NCBI RefSeq assembly: GCF_000308555.1 | Contig: NZ_BAFY01000031.1 | Coordinates: forward strand, 62,001 to 126,000 | Origin: Nocardia cyriacigeorgica NBRC 100375 | GTDB taxonomy: Bacteria; Actinomycetota; Actinomycetes; Mycobacteriales; Mycobacteriaceae | Length of the DNA stretch: 64,000 bases | Direction of reading: 5' to 3' | Shown here: piece by piece, positions 34,523 to 42,451 of the stretch | Position numbering within the stretch: position 1 is the first letter of the stretch | Layout of the letters: every line of letters begins with the position of its first letter | The notes under the pieces: generated by a model | The model's database searches: none | Told to the model about the DNA's origin: nothing | The model's input: only the letters and a program-made list of their open reading frames with translations | Made by a program: the position numbers and the translations under genes

Positions 34523-34670
34523 GCCCAGGTCAGGCGGGGTATTCGGTGGCCTCGCGCTGGCCTCACTTTGGACGCAAAGTAGCTTGAGACCGGTATATCT
34601 GGGTTGACCTTGATTGAGGTGTTTTCGCAGGTAGAGCGCGAATGAGCCCCCTGATCAGGACCAACCCGAG
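34523..34670. other. Right-end (attR arm) region of the element
   Basis: Gene-free. It contains GCCCAGGTCAG at 34523 and TGGCCTCACTTTGGACGCA at 34558, both also present at the left end (26897 and 26949) in the same orientation, so they are candidate integrase arm sites. GAGCCCCCTG at 34644-34653 is an inverted copy of the end of the att core. Confidence 0.65.
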
Positions 34671-34693
34671 AGTTCAATCCTGACAGGGGGCTC
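34671..34693 (+). repeat. attR core
   Basis: An exact 23-bp copy of the tRNA-Thr 3' end (compare 26854-26876) with unrelated flanks. Downstream sequence is the original chromosomal tRNA flank. Confidence 0.95.
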
Positions 34694-34699
34694 GAAGAC

Positions 34700-34728
34700 A
34701 ACGAGCGCGACATTACGTCGCGCTCGTT
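34700..34728. terminator. Ancestral tRNA-Thr terminator, right of attR
   Basis: AACGAGCGCGAC (34700-34711) pairs with GTCGCGCTCGTT (34717-34728), loop ATTAC, then T-rich sequence. Before integration it would have lain 7 nt after the tRNA. It now also ends the convergent methyltransferase gene. Confidence 0.85.
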
Positions 34729-34760
34729 TCGTCTATCCAGGGTCGGCCGGGGGAACTCCC

Positions 34761-35843
34761 TCACCCCTTCCGGGCGACGTAGTAACTGTTCAGCGGATCC
34801 GCCTCCTCGTGGTGGATCCGCACATCGGTGAAGCCGGCGTCGGCGAGCATCGACAGGGCCTTCTGTTCGCCCCAGACGGTGCCGAGGCCGTCGCCGTCGA
34901 GGCCGAGGGAGACGGTCATGCAGTGCATGGTCGACACGGTGTAGAGGAAGGGGCCGAAGGGGAGGTCGGCGTTGTCTTCGAGGCGGCTGGAGGCCTGGAT
35001 GTCGACCATGAGGAAGACGCCGTCGTCGCGTAGGGCGCGGGCGATATTCGCGAGCACGGTGGCGGGATGGGCCTGGTCGTGGATGGCGTCGAAGACGGTG
35101 ATCGCGTCGAAGGCGTCGGTGGCGTCGAGTTCGGCCACGTCGAGCACGTCGAAGCTCGCGTTGGTCAGGCCGAGTCGGGTGGCTTCGGCGCGTGCGGCCT
35201 CGATCGCTTCGACCGAGAAGTCGTACCCGATGAAGCGGCTGTCCGGAAACGCTTGCGCCAGTAGGTTGATCGCGTGGCCGCGACCGCAGCCGATATCGGC
35301 GAGGTCGATACCTTCACGCAGGCGCTCGGTCAGGCCGGGCACCATCGGCAGGATGCTGTCGATCAGCGCCGCGTCCAGTGTGCCCGCGCTGAACTCGGCC
35401 ATGAACTGGTGGAATCGCGGATAGTTGTCGTAGGACAGGCCGCCGCCGGCCCGGAAGCATTCGGTGATAGCGGGTTCCACTTCGCCGAGCATCGACACGA
35501 CCTGCATGAAACGGGCGAGATTGTTCGGGCCCGCCGCACGGGTCAGGACCGCGGCGTGTGCGGCCGGAAGCCGGTAAGTCTGTGCGGCAGCGTCGAATTC
35601 GACGATGCCGGAAACGGTCATCGCGCCCAGCCATTCCCGTACGTACCGTTCGTTGAGGCCCGCCGTGGCGGCCAGTTCGGCGCAGGTCACCGGGCCCGGC
35701 AGGGTGGACATGGTGTCGAACAGTCCGGTCTGATGGCCGATGCTGGTCATCATCGCGGTACACCCGTCATTGAGTACGCCGACCGTCCTGGCGGCGAACT
35801 CTTCGGTGGCGGTTTCGGTCGGGGCCGGATGGACAGTGGTCAT
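34761..35843 (-). CDS. Class I SAM-dependent methyltransferase
   Basis: A 360-aa protein with an N-terminal winged-helix-like dimerisation region ([40 protein letters not shown]) and a Rossmann methyltransferase domain with motif [20 protein letters not shown] and acidic [23 protein letters not shown] at 35843 has GAGGAG upstream. The methyl acceptor is unknown; the fold is that of ubiquinone-biosynthesis-like and O-methyltransferase enzymes. It is convergent with the element. Confidence 0.85.
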   Translation of the reverse strand: MTTVHPAPTETATEEFAARTVGVLNDGCTAMMTSIGHQTGLFDTMSTLPGPVTCAELAATAGLNERYVREWLGAMTVSGIVEFDAAAQTYRLPAAHAAVLTRAAGPNNLARFMQVVSMLGEVEPAITECFRAGGGLSYDNYPRFHQFMAEFSAGTLDAALIDSILPMVPGLTERLREGIDLADIGCGRGHAINLLAQAFPDSRFIGYDFSVEAIEAARAEATRLGLTNASFDVLDVAELDATDAFDAITVFDAIHDQAHPATVLANIARALRDDGVFLMVDIQASSRLEDNADLPFGPFLYTVSTMHCMTVSLGLDGDGLGTVWGEQKALSMLADAGFTDVRIHHEEADPLNSYYVARKG

Positions 35844-36001
35844 GATGCGCTCCTCGTCGACTCGCCGCAGGATTCGCGGCCGGATGCCGTCACCATCGAG
35901 TGCGGCAGCGTGAGGAACTACGGGGCGGGCCCGCGGATCGGTTCATCGAGTGGTAGCGGGCGACGTCGAGGAGGCGGCCACCACCTCGACGTCGCAGCGC
36001 C

Positions 36002-36427
36002 TCAGTCCGGGACGTTGGCGCCGTACCCGAGCTCGCGCAGCGCCTGCTTGATCTTGGCCTGGGCTTCGTCGAGGGATTCGGGGGAGGGGTTCGGGTCGGC
36101 GCCGGAGATGTCGAAGTTACCCATGGTGAACGCCGGGAAGACGTGCACATGCAGGTGCGGCACCTCGAGACCGGCGATCAGCAGACCGGCACGCGGCGCG
36201 TCGAAAGCGGCGCGCACGGCCTGGCCGACCTTCTGCGCGACGCCGTTGAGGCGGGCGAAGGTCTCCGGTTCGACGTCTTGCCACTGATCGATCTCCGCGC
36301 GCGGAACCACCAGGGTGTGGCCCTGGGTGACCGGCGCGATGGTGAGGAAACCGACGAATTCGTCGTCCTCCCATACGAATCGACCGGGAAGCTGACCAGC
36401 GATGATCGCACTGAAAACAGAAGCCAT
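36002..36427 (-). CDS. HIT-family nucleotide hydrolase/transferase
   Basis: A 141-aa histidine-triad protein with the catalytic signature [10 protein letters not shown] and the N-terminal block [23 protein letters not shown] proteins cleave nucleoside phosphoramidates or dinucleoside polyphosphates. A TAnnnT box (TAACCT, 36439-36434) ends 6 nt before the ATG, so the mRNA may be leaderless. Confidence 0.9.
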   Translation of the reverse strand: MASVFSAIIAGQLPGRFVWEDDEFVGFLTIAPVTQGHTLVVPRAEIDQWQDVEPETFARLNGVAQKVGQAVRAAFDAPRAGLLIAGLEVPHLHVHVFPAFTMGNFDISGADPNPSPESLDEAQAKIKQALRELGYGANVPD

Positions 36428-36482
36428 GCTCGCAGGTTACGCGCCCGGCACCGGACCGCGACGGCACCGGGCGCGCCATCGC

Positions 36483-36860
36483 CTAGACCGCGACGAAGTG
36501 CGACAGCAGTCCCTGTACCTCGTAGATGTCGACCTGCCGGTTGAACTTCTTCTGCAACGGGGTGGAGCTGCCGGATATCCAGATGGCGAGTTCGGCGTCG
36601 AGGTCGAAGGTGCCCGCGGTCTCCACCGAGAAATGCGTGATCGAACGGTAGGGGATGCTGTGGTAGCTCACCTTGCGGCCCGACATGCCCTGTTTGTCGA
36701 CCAGGATCAGGCGCCGGTTGGTGAACAGGATCGCATCGCGGATGAGGAGAAAGGCGGCATAGATCTGTTCGCCGTTGCCGAGGAGTTTGGCGTATTCCTG
36801 CTGGGCCTGGCCGGGGTCGATCCGCCCGGCGTTGCCCATGATTCCGTCCATCAGACCCAT
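36483..36860 (-). CDS. Bacterial PH-domain protein
   Basis: A 125-aa protein of the bacterial pleckstrin-homology type, start MGLMDGIMGNAGRIDPGQAQ, with conserved strands LIRDAILFTNRRLILVDKQG, YHSIPYRSITHFSVETAG and DAELAIWISGS. Function is unknown in bacteria; these proteins are cytosolic and oligomeric. ATG at 36860 is chosen because the family begins there; the upstream open frame has no homology. Confidence 0.8.
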   Translation of the reverse strand: MGLMDGIMGNAGRIDPGQAQQEYAKLLGNGEQIYAAFLLIRDAILFTNRRLILVDKQGMSGRKVSYHSIPYRSITHFSVETAGTFDLDAELAIWISGSSTPLQKKFNRQVDIYEVQGLLSHFVAV

Positions 36861-37059
36861 GGCCCGCACATCCTCCGCGTGCTCGGGTGAGGGAGCGCCC
36901 CCACTTCGGTTGTCAGCAACCATCATCCATGTCTTCGTCGGGTGTGGTCGCCGCGATGGGGCCGACCTGCGGTGTTCAGCGTGAACGTGGGTTCGCGCGT
37001 GCGTGCGGTGGGCTCCGCGAGCCACGAACCTGACACGCGGAGCGGGACCGATACCCCTA

Positions 37060-37065
37060 TAAGCT
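37060..37065 (+). promoter_or_regulatory. -10 box of purD (leaderless)
   Basis: TAAGCT fits TAnnnT and ends 7 nt before the GTG at 37073, with no Shine-Dalgarno in between. Confidence 0.55.
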
Positions 37066-37072
37066 GTCTGCC

Positions 37073-38344
37073 GTGCGCGTACTCGTCATCGGTTCCGGAG
37101 CCCGTGAACATGCCCTTGTCCTCGCCCTGCGTCGCGACCCCGCGGTGCAGGCCGTGGTGGCCGCACCGGGCAATGCCGGCATTGCCCAGCACGCGCAGAT
37201 CCGCCCGGTCGATCCCAGTTCCGCCGAGGCCGTGGTCGCACTGGCCACCGAGCTCGCCGTCGATCTTGTCGTGATCGGCCCCGAGGTGCCGCTGGTGCTC
37301 GGCGTGGCCGACGCGGTGCGCGCGGCCGGCATCGCCTGCTTCGGTCCGTCCGCGGCCGCGGCCAGGATCGAAGGTTCCAAGGCGTTCGCCAAAGATGTGA
37401 TGGCCGCCGCCGGTGTGCGCACCGCGCACAGCGAGGTCGTCGATACCCCGGCCGAGCTCGACGCGGCGCTGGACCGCTTCGGCCCCACCTGGGTGGTCAA
37501 GGACGACGGCCTGGCCGCGGGCAAAGGCGTCGTGGTGACCACCGATCGGTCCGCGGCCCGCGATCACGGCGCGGAACTGCTCGAACAGGGGCATCCGGTG
37601 CTGTTCGAATCGTTCCTGAATGGCCCGGAAGTATCGCTGTTCTGCCTGGTCGACGGGGAAACCGTGGTGCCGCTGCTGCCCGCGCAGGACCACAAGCGCG
37701 TCGGCGACGGCGACACCGGCCCGAACACCGGCGGCATGGGTGCCTACACCCCGCTGCCCTGGCTGCCGGAGGAGACGGCGCGCGCGATCGTCACCGATGT
37801 GGTGGAGCCGGTGGCCGCCGAAATGGTGCGCCGCGGCTGCGGTTTCTCCGGCCTGCTCTACGCCGGCCTCGCTATCGGCGCCGACGGCCCGGCCGTGGTC
37901 GAGTTCAACTGCCGCTTCGGCGACCCGGAAACCCAGGCGGTGCTCGCGCTGCTGGACAGTCCGCTGGGCGAGCTGCTGTACGCCACCGCCACCGGCACAC
38001 TCGCGCAGGTGCAGCCGCCGCGCTGGAAGGAAGGGTCGGCGATCACCGTGGTGCTCGCGGCCGAGAACTATCCGGGGCGGCCGCGCGTCGGCGATGTGAT
38101 CACCGGTGCGGGCGAGAGCTCCTCCGATGACACCGCGACGGTGCTGCACGCGGGCACCGCGCAGCGTGCGGACGGCGCCCTGATCTCCGCCGGTGGGCGG
38201 GTGCTCAACGTCGTGGGCACCGGCCCCGATCTGGCCGCCGCCCGCACCTCCGCCTATGAGCGGATCGCCGCCATCAAGCTCCCCGGAAGCCACTACCGCA
38301 CCGATATCGGGCTGGCCGCCGTCGAGGAACGCATCAGCGTTTAG
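37073..38344 (+). CDS. purD: Phosphoribosylamine--glycine ligase
   Basis: A 423-aa ATP-grasp enzyme of purine synthesis making GAR from phosphoribosylamine and glycine. It has the N-terminal [40 protein letters not shown], the ATP-grasp core [39 protein letters not shown] and metal-binding [16 protein letters not shown]. Length is normal. GTG start, probably leaderless. Confidence 0.96.
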   Translation: MRVLVIGSGAREHALVLALRRDPAVQAVVAAPGNAGIAQHAQIRPVDPSSAEAVVALATELAVDLVVIGPEVPLVLGVADAVRAAGIACFGPSAAAARIEGSKAFAKDVMAAAGVRTAHSEVVDTPAELDAALDRFGPTWVVKDDGLAAGKGVVVTTDRSAARDHGAELLEQGHPVLFESFLNGPEVSLFCLVDGETVVPLLPAQDHKRVGDGDTGPNTGGMGAYTPLPWLPEETARAIVTDVVEPVAAEMVRRGCGFSGLLYAGLAIGADGPAVVEFNCRFGDPETQAVLALLDSPLGELLYATATGTLAQVQPPRWKEGSAITVVLAAENYPGRPRVGDVITGAGESSSDDTATVLHAGTAQRADGALISAGGRVLNVVGTGPDLAAARTSAYERIAAIKLPGSHYRTDIGLAAVEERISV

Positions 38345-38775
38345 CTGCGGCGAGGGCGTGATCGGCCGATTGCCGTTCGGGTCCGGTCCGTCCGGCGGGG
38401 CATCCCAGCGATGTGCTGACGAGCATGGCCGCATCGGCGTGGGGGTGTGGGGTGGCCGGTTCAGCGGGGCGATGAGCTCATGAAGGGTCGGCACTGCGAT
38501 CCATACCTGGCCGAGCATGACCCGCATCGGCGTGGGGTGCGCCGGTTGGGGCGATGTCATGAGGCGAGAGTGCACGCCAGGTGCGCTCAGCTGGAGGTGA
38601 GACCGCGTAGCGCCGGTCGGCGCTGCGGTCGACGGCGGGGTGGCCGGTTCAGCGGGTCGATGAGGTCATGAAGGGGTCGGCACCGCGGTCCATGCCTGGC
38701 CGAGCATGACCCGCATCGGCGTGGGGTGCGCCGGTTGGGGCGATGTCGTGAGGCGGCACTGGACGGCCCGTGCGC
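38345..38775. repeat. Gene-free region with degenerate tandem duplication
   Basis: A 431-bp gap between convergent purD and the M23 gene. A unit of about 189 bp at 38450-38633 is repeated at 38637-38823, with the second copy running into the 3' end of the M23 gene. The copies share long identical runs, for example GAGCATGACCCGCATCGGCG at 38515 and 38705. A further partial copy starts near 38422. No gene is supported. Confidence 0.8.
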
Positions 38776-40446
38776 TCAGCTGTAGGTGAGCCCGTGTAGT
38801 GCCAGCCAGCGCTGCGGGTCGACGTGCTGGCCGCCGACGATGACCTCGAAATGCAGGTGGGGCCCGGTGGAGTCGCCGCGGTTGCCCATGCGGGCGATCT
38901 GCATGCCCGCCGGGACGCGTTCGCCGACCGAGACGAAGAAGTCGTACATGTGGCCGTAGACGGAGATGCTGCCGTCGTCGTGGCGGATGCGGACCCAGAG
39001 GCCGAAGCCTTGCGCGGGACCGGCGTCGATGACGGTGCCATTGGCGACGGCGTAGATCGGCGTGCCGATCGGCCCTGCCACGTCGATGCCGTTGTGGAAG
39101 GTGCCCCAGCGCTGACCGAACCCCGAGGTGAATACGCCGATCGCCGGGAGCACGAAACCGCCCGCACCGGGCGCGATACCGCCGGGCAGCACCTCGCCGG
39201 GCGTCATCGTGATGGCCGGTGGCGGCGGGGTGCCCATCCACGGTTGGCGTTCGCCCGCCGCGGCCGCCGCCGCCTCGTTGCGCGCGCGTTCGAGAGTGGC
39301 GCGGGCCGCCGCGGCCACCACGGCCGCTTCGCGCAGGCGTTCGCCGTGGTCGACGGCGTCGAGGTATCGCCGCACCGAGGGCGTGGTCGTCTGCATCTGC
39401 CACGGATAGGCCACCGCGATCCGCTGCACCTGTCCCGGTGCGGGCCCGCGGTCGGAGACCAGGTCGGCGAAGCCGGAATCGGCCGCGGCGAACAACGCGA
39501 CTACGGTGACGCCGCCGATCAGCACCCGATGCTTGCGCAGGGTCGCGCGCACCTCGTCGCCGGTCGGTCGCTTCGCGGCCAGTTCGCGCAGGTCTTCGCG
39601 GGTGGGGCGCTTGGCGAGCAATGCGGTGACGTCCGCGCCGGTCGGCCGACGGGCGGCCAGCTGCCGGGCTTGTGCCATGCGAGACGCGAACACGCCGCGC
39701 AGATCACGTCGCGGCGCCTTACTGCGGGTCCGCCAATCCGATGCCAGCACGACACCACCGGCGATGGTCACTTCGTGTAAGCGGTTGGGTACGCCGGTGC
39801 GGCGCTTGCCGGCGTCGGGTTCGTCGGCGGGCGCCTCGTCAGCGGGTACGCCGTTGTCGGCCGGTTCGGTGGGCACGTCGTCACCGTCGAGTGCGTCGGT
39901 GAGTGCGTTGTCGGTGGTGGGGACGTCTACGTGTCCGTCGCCGTCGCCGACCGAGTGGGCGTGCGGCTCGTCGGCGGGCAGGTCGTCGCTGGGTGCCTGG
40001 TTCGTGTCGGGTGGCTCGGGGGGTGTGGTGTCGGTGGTTGGCGCGTTGGTGTGTCCGTCGCCGTCGCCGACCGAGTGGGCGTGCGGCTCGTCGGCGGGCA
40101 GGTCGTCGTCGGGTGCCCGGTCGGTGTCGGCCGGCGTGTTGTCGGCGGCGAGGGGGTCCGCGCCGACGTCGTCATCGTCGACGGGGTACGAGTGCGTCTC
40201 GTTGCCGGCGCCGACACTCGGGGAATCGTCGCCTTCGATGACGGTGTCGGCGGCCGCGGCCCGTCGGCGCCATCGGGGGAGACGGAGGGCGCGGGTTCCG
40301 GAGCGGGGCTTGCCGTCGGGGGTGGCCCGCGCGCTGTCCGGGTGGCGCTGCTCATCGAGCCCGGCGCCGCCGGCTTCGGTGCCGTCGGTGGCGGGCTCTT
40401 CGGCGGAGTCCTGGTCGAGGGGCGACCGGGGGGCCTTCTCGAGCAT
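38776..40446 (-). CDS. M23 (LytM-type) peptidase with repetitive acidic N-terminal region
   Basis: A 556-aa protein. Residues 1-210 are acidic, low complexity and contain a near-exact repeat of DDLPADEPHAHSVGDGDGH (about residues 113 and 153). Residues 245-305 carry a repeated RRPTG/KRPTREDL motif, about 307-325 is one membrane segment (VLIGGVTVVALFAAADSGFA), and the C-terminus is an M23 domain with FHNGIDVAGP and the HLHFEV metal site. It is predicted to act in the cell envelope as a peptidoglycan endopeptidase or amidase activator. ATG at 40446 is chosen; open sequence beyond it is antisense to the aminotransferase gene. Confidence 0.85.
   Translation of the reverse strand: MLEKAPRSPLDQDSAEEPATDGTEAGGAGLDEQRHPDSARATPDGKPRSGTRALRLPRWRRRAAAADTVIEGDDSPSVGAGNETHSYPVDDDDVGADPLAADNTPADTDRAPDDDLPADEPHAHSVGDGDGHTNAPTTDTTPPEPPDTNQAPSDDLPADEPHAHSVGDGDGHVDVPTTDNALTDALDGDDVPTEPADNGVPADEAPADEPDAGKRRTGVPNRLHEVTIAGGVVLASDWRTRSKAPRRDLRGVFASRMAQARQLAARRPTGADVTALLAKRPTREDLRELAAKRPTGDEVRATLRKHRVLIGGVTVVALFAAADSGFADLVSDRGPAPGQVQRIAVAYPWQMQTTTPSVRRYLDAVDHGERLREAAVVAAAARATLERARNEAAAAAAGERQPWMGTPPPPAITMTPGEVLPGGIAPGAGGFVLPAIGVFTSGFGQRWGTFHNGIDVAGPIGTPIYAVANGTVIDAGPAQGFGLWVRIRHDDGSISVYGHMYDFFVSVGERVPAGMQIARMGNRGDSTGPHLHFEVIVGGQHVDPQRWLALHGLTYS
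39931..40107 (-). repeat. 57-bp perfect direct repeat in the M23 gene
   Basis: 39931-39987 is repeated exactly at 40051-40107 (period 120 bp, a multiple of three). It encodes the duplicated DDLPADEPHAHSVGDGDGH segment. Confidence 0.85.
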
Positions 40447-40487
40447 CAGGTGCGACCATAGCGCCCGACGCCGGTGAGCGTGTGCTC

Positions 40488-40493
40488 TACCGT
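40488..40493 (+). promoter_or_regulatory. -10 box of the aminotransferase gene
   Basis: TACCGT fits TAnnnT and ends 7 nt before the GTG at 40501, supporting that start and a leaderless mRNA. Confidence 0.5.
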
Positions 40494-40500
40494 CTGTCGG

Positions 40501-41658
40501 GTGTTCACAGAATCTCGGCGGTCGACCATTCCACCTTTCTACGTGATGGATGTCTGGAAAGCCGCAGCGGAACGAGCCAGGACGCACGGCGACGTGCTCG
40601 TGCTCGCGGCCGGGCAACCCTCCACGCCCGCGCCCGCGCCGGTGCTGCGCGCGACCAAGATCGCCATCGACGCCGAATTGCTCGGTTATACAGAGACTTT
40701 CGGCATCCTGCCGCTGCGTGCGGCGATCGCCGAACACCACAGGGCCACCTACGGCTATCCGGTCGACCCCGATGACGTCGTGGTGACGACCGGTTCCTCG
40801 GGTGCGTTCACCCTCGTTTTCCTGGCCGCTTTCGATCCGGGCGACACCGTGGTCGTGGCCCGACCCGGCTACCCCGCCTACCGCAACACCCTGACCGCGC
40901 TCGGCTGCCGGGTGGTCGAGCTCGACTGCGGCGACGAGACCCGTTTCCAGCCGACCGTCGCCATGCTCGAGGCGCTGCCGCAGCCGCCGAAGGGGCTGGT
41001 GGTGGCCAGTCCGGCCAACCCGACCGGCACCATGATCGACCCCGACGAGCTGGCCGCCCTCGCGCGCTGGTGCGAGACCAACGGCACCGTGCTGATCTCC
41101 GACGAGATCTACCACGGCATCACCTACGGCGGAGAGCGCACCGCGTCGGCGTGGGAGACCTCGCGCGAGGCGGTGGTGATCGGCTCGGTCTCGAAGTACT
41201 TCTCGATGACCGGCTGGCGGCTCGGCTGGATGCTGGCCCCGACCGGCATGCGGCCCGCCTTGCAGCGACTGGCCTCGAATATGACCGTCTGCCCGCCCGC
41301 CATCTCGCAGTACGCGGCGCTGCACGCGTTCGGCGCCGAGGCCAAAGCCGAACTCGACGGCCACGTCCGCCGCTACGCGACCAACCGAAAACTGCTGCTG
41401 GACGGCCTCGCCGAGCTGGGCATCACCGATCTGGCCCCCGCCGACGGCGCCTTCTACGCCTACGCCGACATCGCCCACCTCACCGATGATTCCCGTGCCT
41501 GGTGCGCGCAGGTGCTCGAGCACACGGGGGTCGCGCTGGCGCCTGGGCTGGATTTCGACACCGTCGCCGGCAACCACACCGTGCGCTTCTCCTTCGCGGG
41601 GGCGACCGCCGACATCGAAGCCGCGCTGGAACGGCTGAGCCGATTCCTGCGACGCTGA
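40501..41658 (+). CDS. aspB: Class I/II aminotransferase, AspB (Rv3565)-like
   Basis: A 385-aa PLP-dependent fold-type I aminotransferase. The N-terminus STIPPFYVMDVWKAAAERAR, then AGQPSTPAPAPVL, TTGSSGAFTLVFLAAFDPGD, ASPANPTGTMIDPDELAAL, SDEIYHGITYGG and the PLP lysine in SVSKYFSMTGWRLGW. It resembles M. tuberculosis AspB, thought to be an aspartate or related aminotransferase; the specificity is not settled. GTG at 40501 is preferred over 40474 from the -10 spacing. Confidence 0.88.
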   Translation: MFTESRRSTIPPFYVMDVWKAAAERARTHGDVLVLAAGQPSTPAPAPVLRATKIAIDAELLGYTETFGILPLRAAIAEHHRATYGYPVDPDDVVVTTGSSGAFTLVFLAAFDPGDTVVVARPGYPAYRNTLTALGCRVVELDCGDETRFQPTVAMLEALPQPPKGLVVASPANPTGTMIDPDELAALARWCETNGTVLISDEIYHGITYGGERTASAWETSREAVVIGSVSKYFSMTGWRLGWMLAPTGMRPALQRLASNMTVCPPAISQYAALHAFGAEAKAELDGHVRRYATNRKLLLDGLAELGITDLAPADGAFYAYADIAHLTDDSRAWCAQVLEHTGVALAPGLDFDTVAGNHTVRFSFAGATADIEAALERLSRFLRR

Positions 41659-41806
41659 GCACTAACCGGGCGGTCGAACATAGTGTCCGGCAACAACTTT
41701 GCACAGTACGACACCATCGCCGCGCGGATGCGGTAAAAACATCGATGGCTGCTAATTCCTTCCGATTCCGCACGGATGAACTGATGATGACTGGCACGAT
41801 GGCACG

Positions 41807-42445
41807 GTGATAACCGCGACGACCCCGAAAGGCGAACGGCGTCGCCAAGCTCTGGTAGCGGCCGCTGCCGAGCTCCTACTCGAAGGTGGGTTCGATGCAG
41901 TGCGGCATCGCTCCGTCGCGACCCGGGCAGAGCTGCCGCTGGCGTCCACCACCTACTACTTCGAATCGCTGGAAGATCTGATCGCGCGGGCGGTCGAGTT
42001 CAGCGGTAACGCCGAGCTGGAGGCGATGCGGCGGCGGATCGGCGAGGTGAGCCACCGTAGACGTGGCGCCGAGGCCACCGTCGAACTGGTGCTCGATCTG
42101 TTGATCGGCACCGACGGTCAGGACGAGGGCGCGCGCGGGCAGTTGATCGCCCGCTACGAACGCACCGTCGCCTCGGCCCGTCACCCGGAGCTGCGCGAGG
42201 TGCAACAGCGGCTACGCGCCCAGCTCGACGAACTGCTGGCCGACGTGCTGCGCCGCTCCGACCGGGTGGTCCGGTCCGAACAGCTGCGCAGGCTCGTCGC
42301 GGTGGTCGACGGCGCGGTGGTCGCGGCGCTCACCGAACGCGACCCGCAACCGCGGCGGATGGCGCGCGGGGCGCTGCTGGAGGTGATCGACATCGTCGCT
42401 CCGCCGACGCCGCAGCAGGTCGACCGGTTCCGAGCACTAGACTGA
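41807..42445 (+). CDS. TetR-family regulator
   Basis: A 212-aa TetR-type repressor: N-terminal HTH (RRRQALVAAAAELLLEGGFD, AVRHRSVATRAELPLASTTY, YYFESLEDLI) and a helical ligand domain. It lies directly upstream of purB (stop to start 6 bp), as a TetR gene (Rv0775) does near purB in M. tuberculosis. The ligand is unknown. Start is the GTG at 41807. Confidence 0.88.
   Translation: MITATTPKGERRRQALVAAAAELLLEGGFDAVRHRSVATRAELPLASTTYYFESLEDLIARAVEFSGNAELEAMRRRIGEVSHRRRGAEATVELVLDLLIGTDGQDEGARGQLIARYERTVASARHPELREVQQRLRAQLDELLADVLRRSDRVVRSEQLRRLVAVVDGAVVAALTERDPQPRRMARGALLEVIDIVAPPTPQQVDRFRALD
42438..42443 (+). promoter_or_regulatory. -10 box of purB
   Basis: TAGACT overlaps the end of the TetR gene and ends 8 nt before the purB GTG. 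Confidence 0.4.
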
Positions 42446-42451
42446 CCGGAC

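Larger units (their letters stand above)
26854..34693. mobile_element. tRNA-Thr integrated element (7.8 kb, phage-satellite-like)
   Basis: A genomic element inserted in the tRNA-Thr gene. A 23-bp direct repeat beginning AGTTCAATCC and ending AGGGGGCTC occurs at 26854-26876 (within the tRNA) and 34671-34693; the repeats are 7,817 bp apart. Inside, next to the tRNA, is a tyrosine integrase. Gene order: int and a regulator leftward; excisionase-like, RepA-type ATPase and three small genes rightward; DUF4238 cargo and a small-gene pair leftward; an XRE regulator rightward. No relaxase, FtsK-type transfer gene, portal, capsid or tail gene is present. The int/regulator versus xis/rep split resembles phage-inducible satellites; a minimal mobilisable replicon is the alternative. 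Confidence 0.9.

Noticed and set aside
26854-34693. Classification as an AICE or intact prophage
   Set aside because: No FtsK/SpoIIIE-type transfer protein, relaxase, portal, capsid, tail or lysis gene is visible in the whole element.
40447-41577. Upstream extension of the M23 peptidase frame
   Set aside because: This part is antisense to the aminotransferase gene; the natural start is the ATG at 40446.
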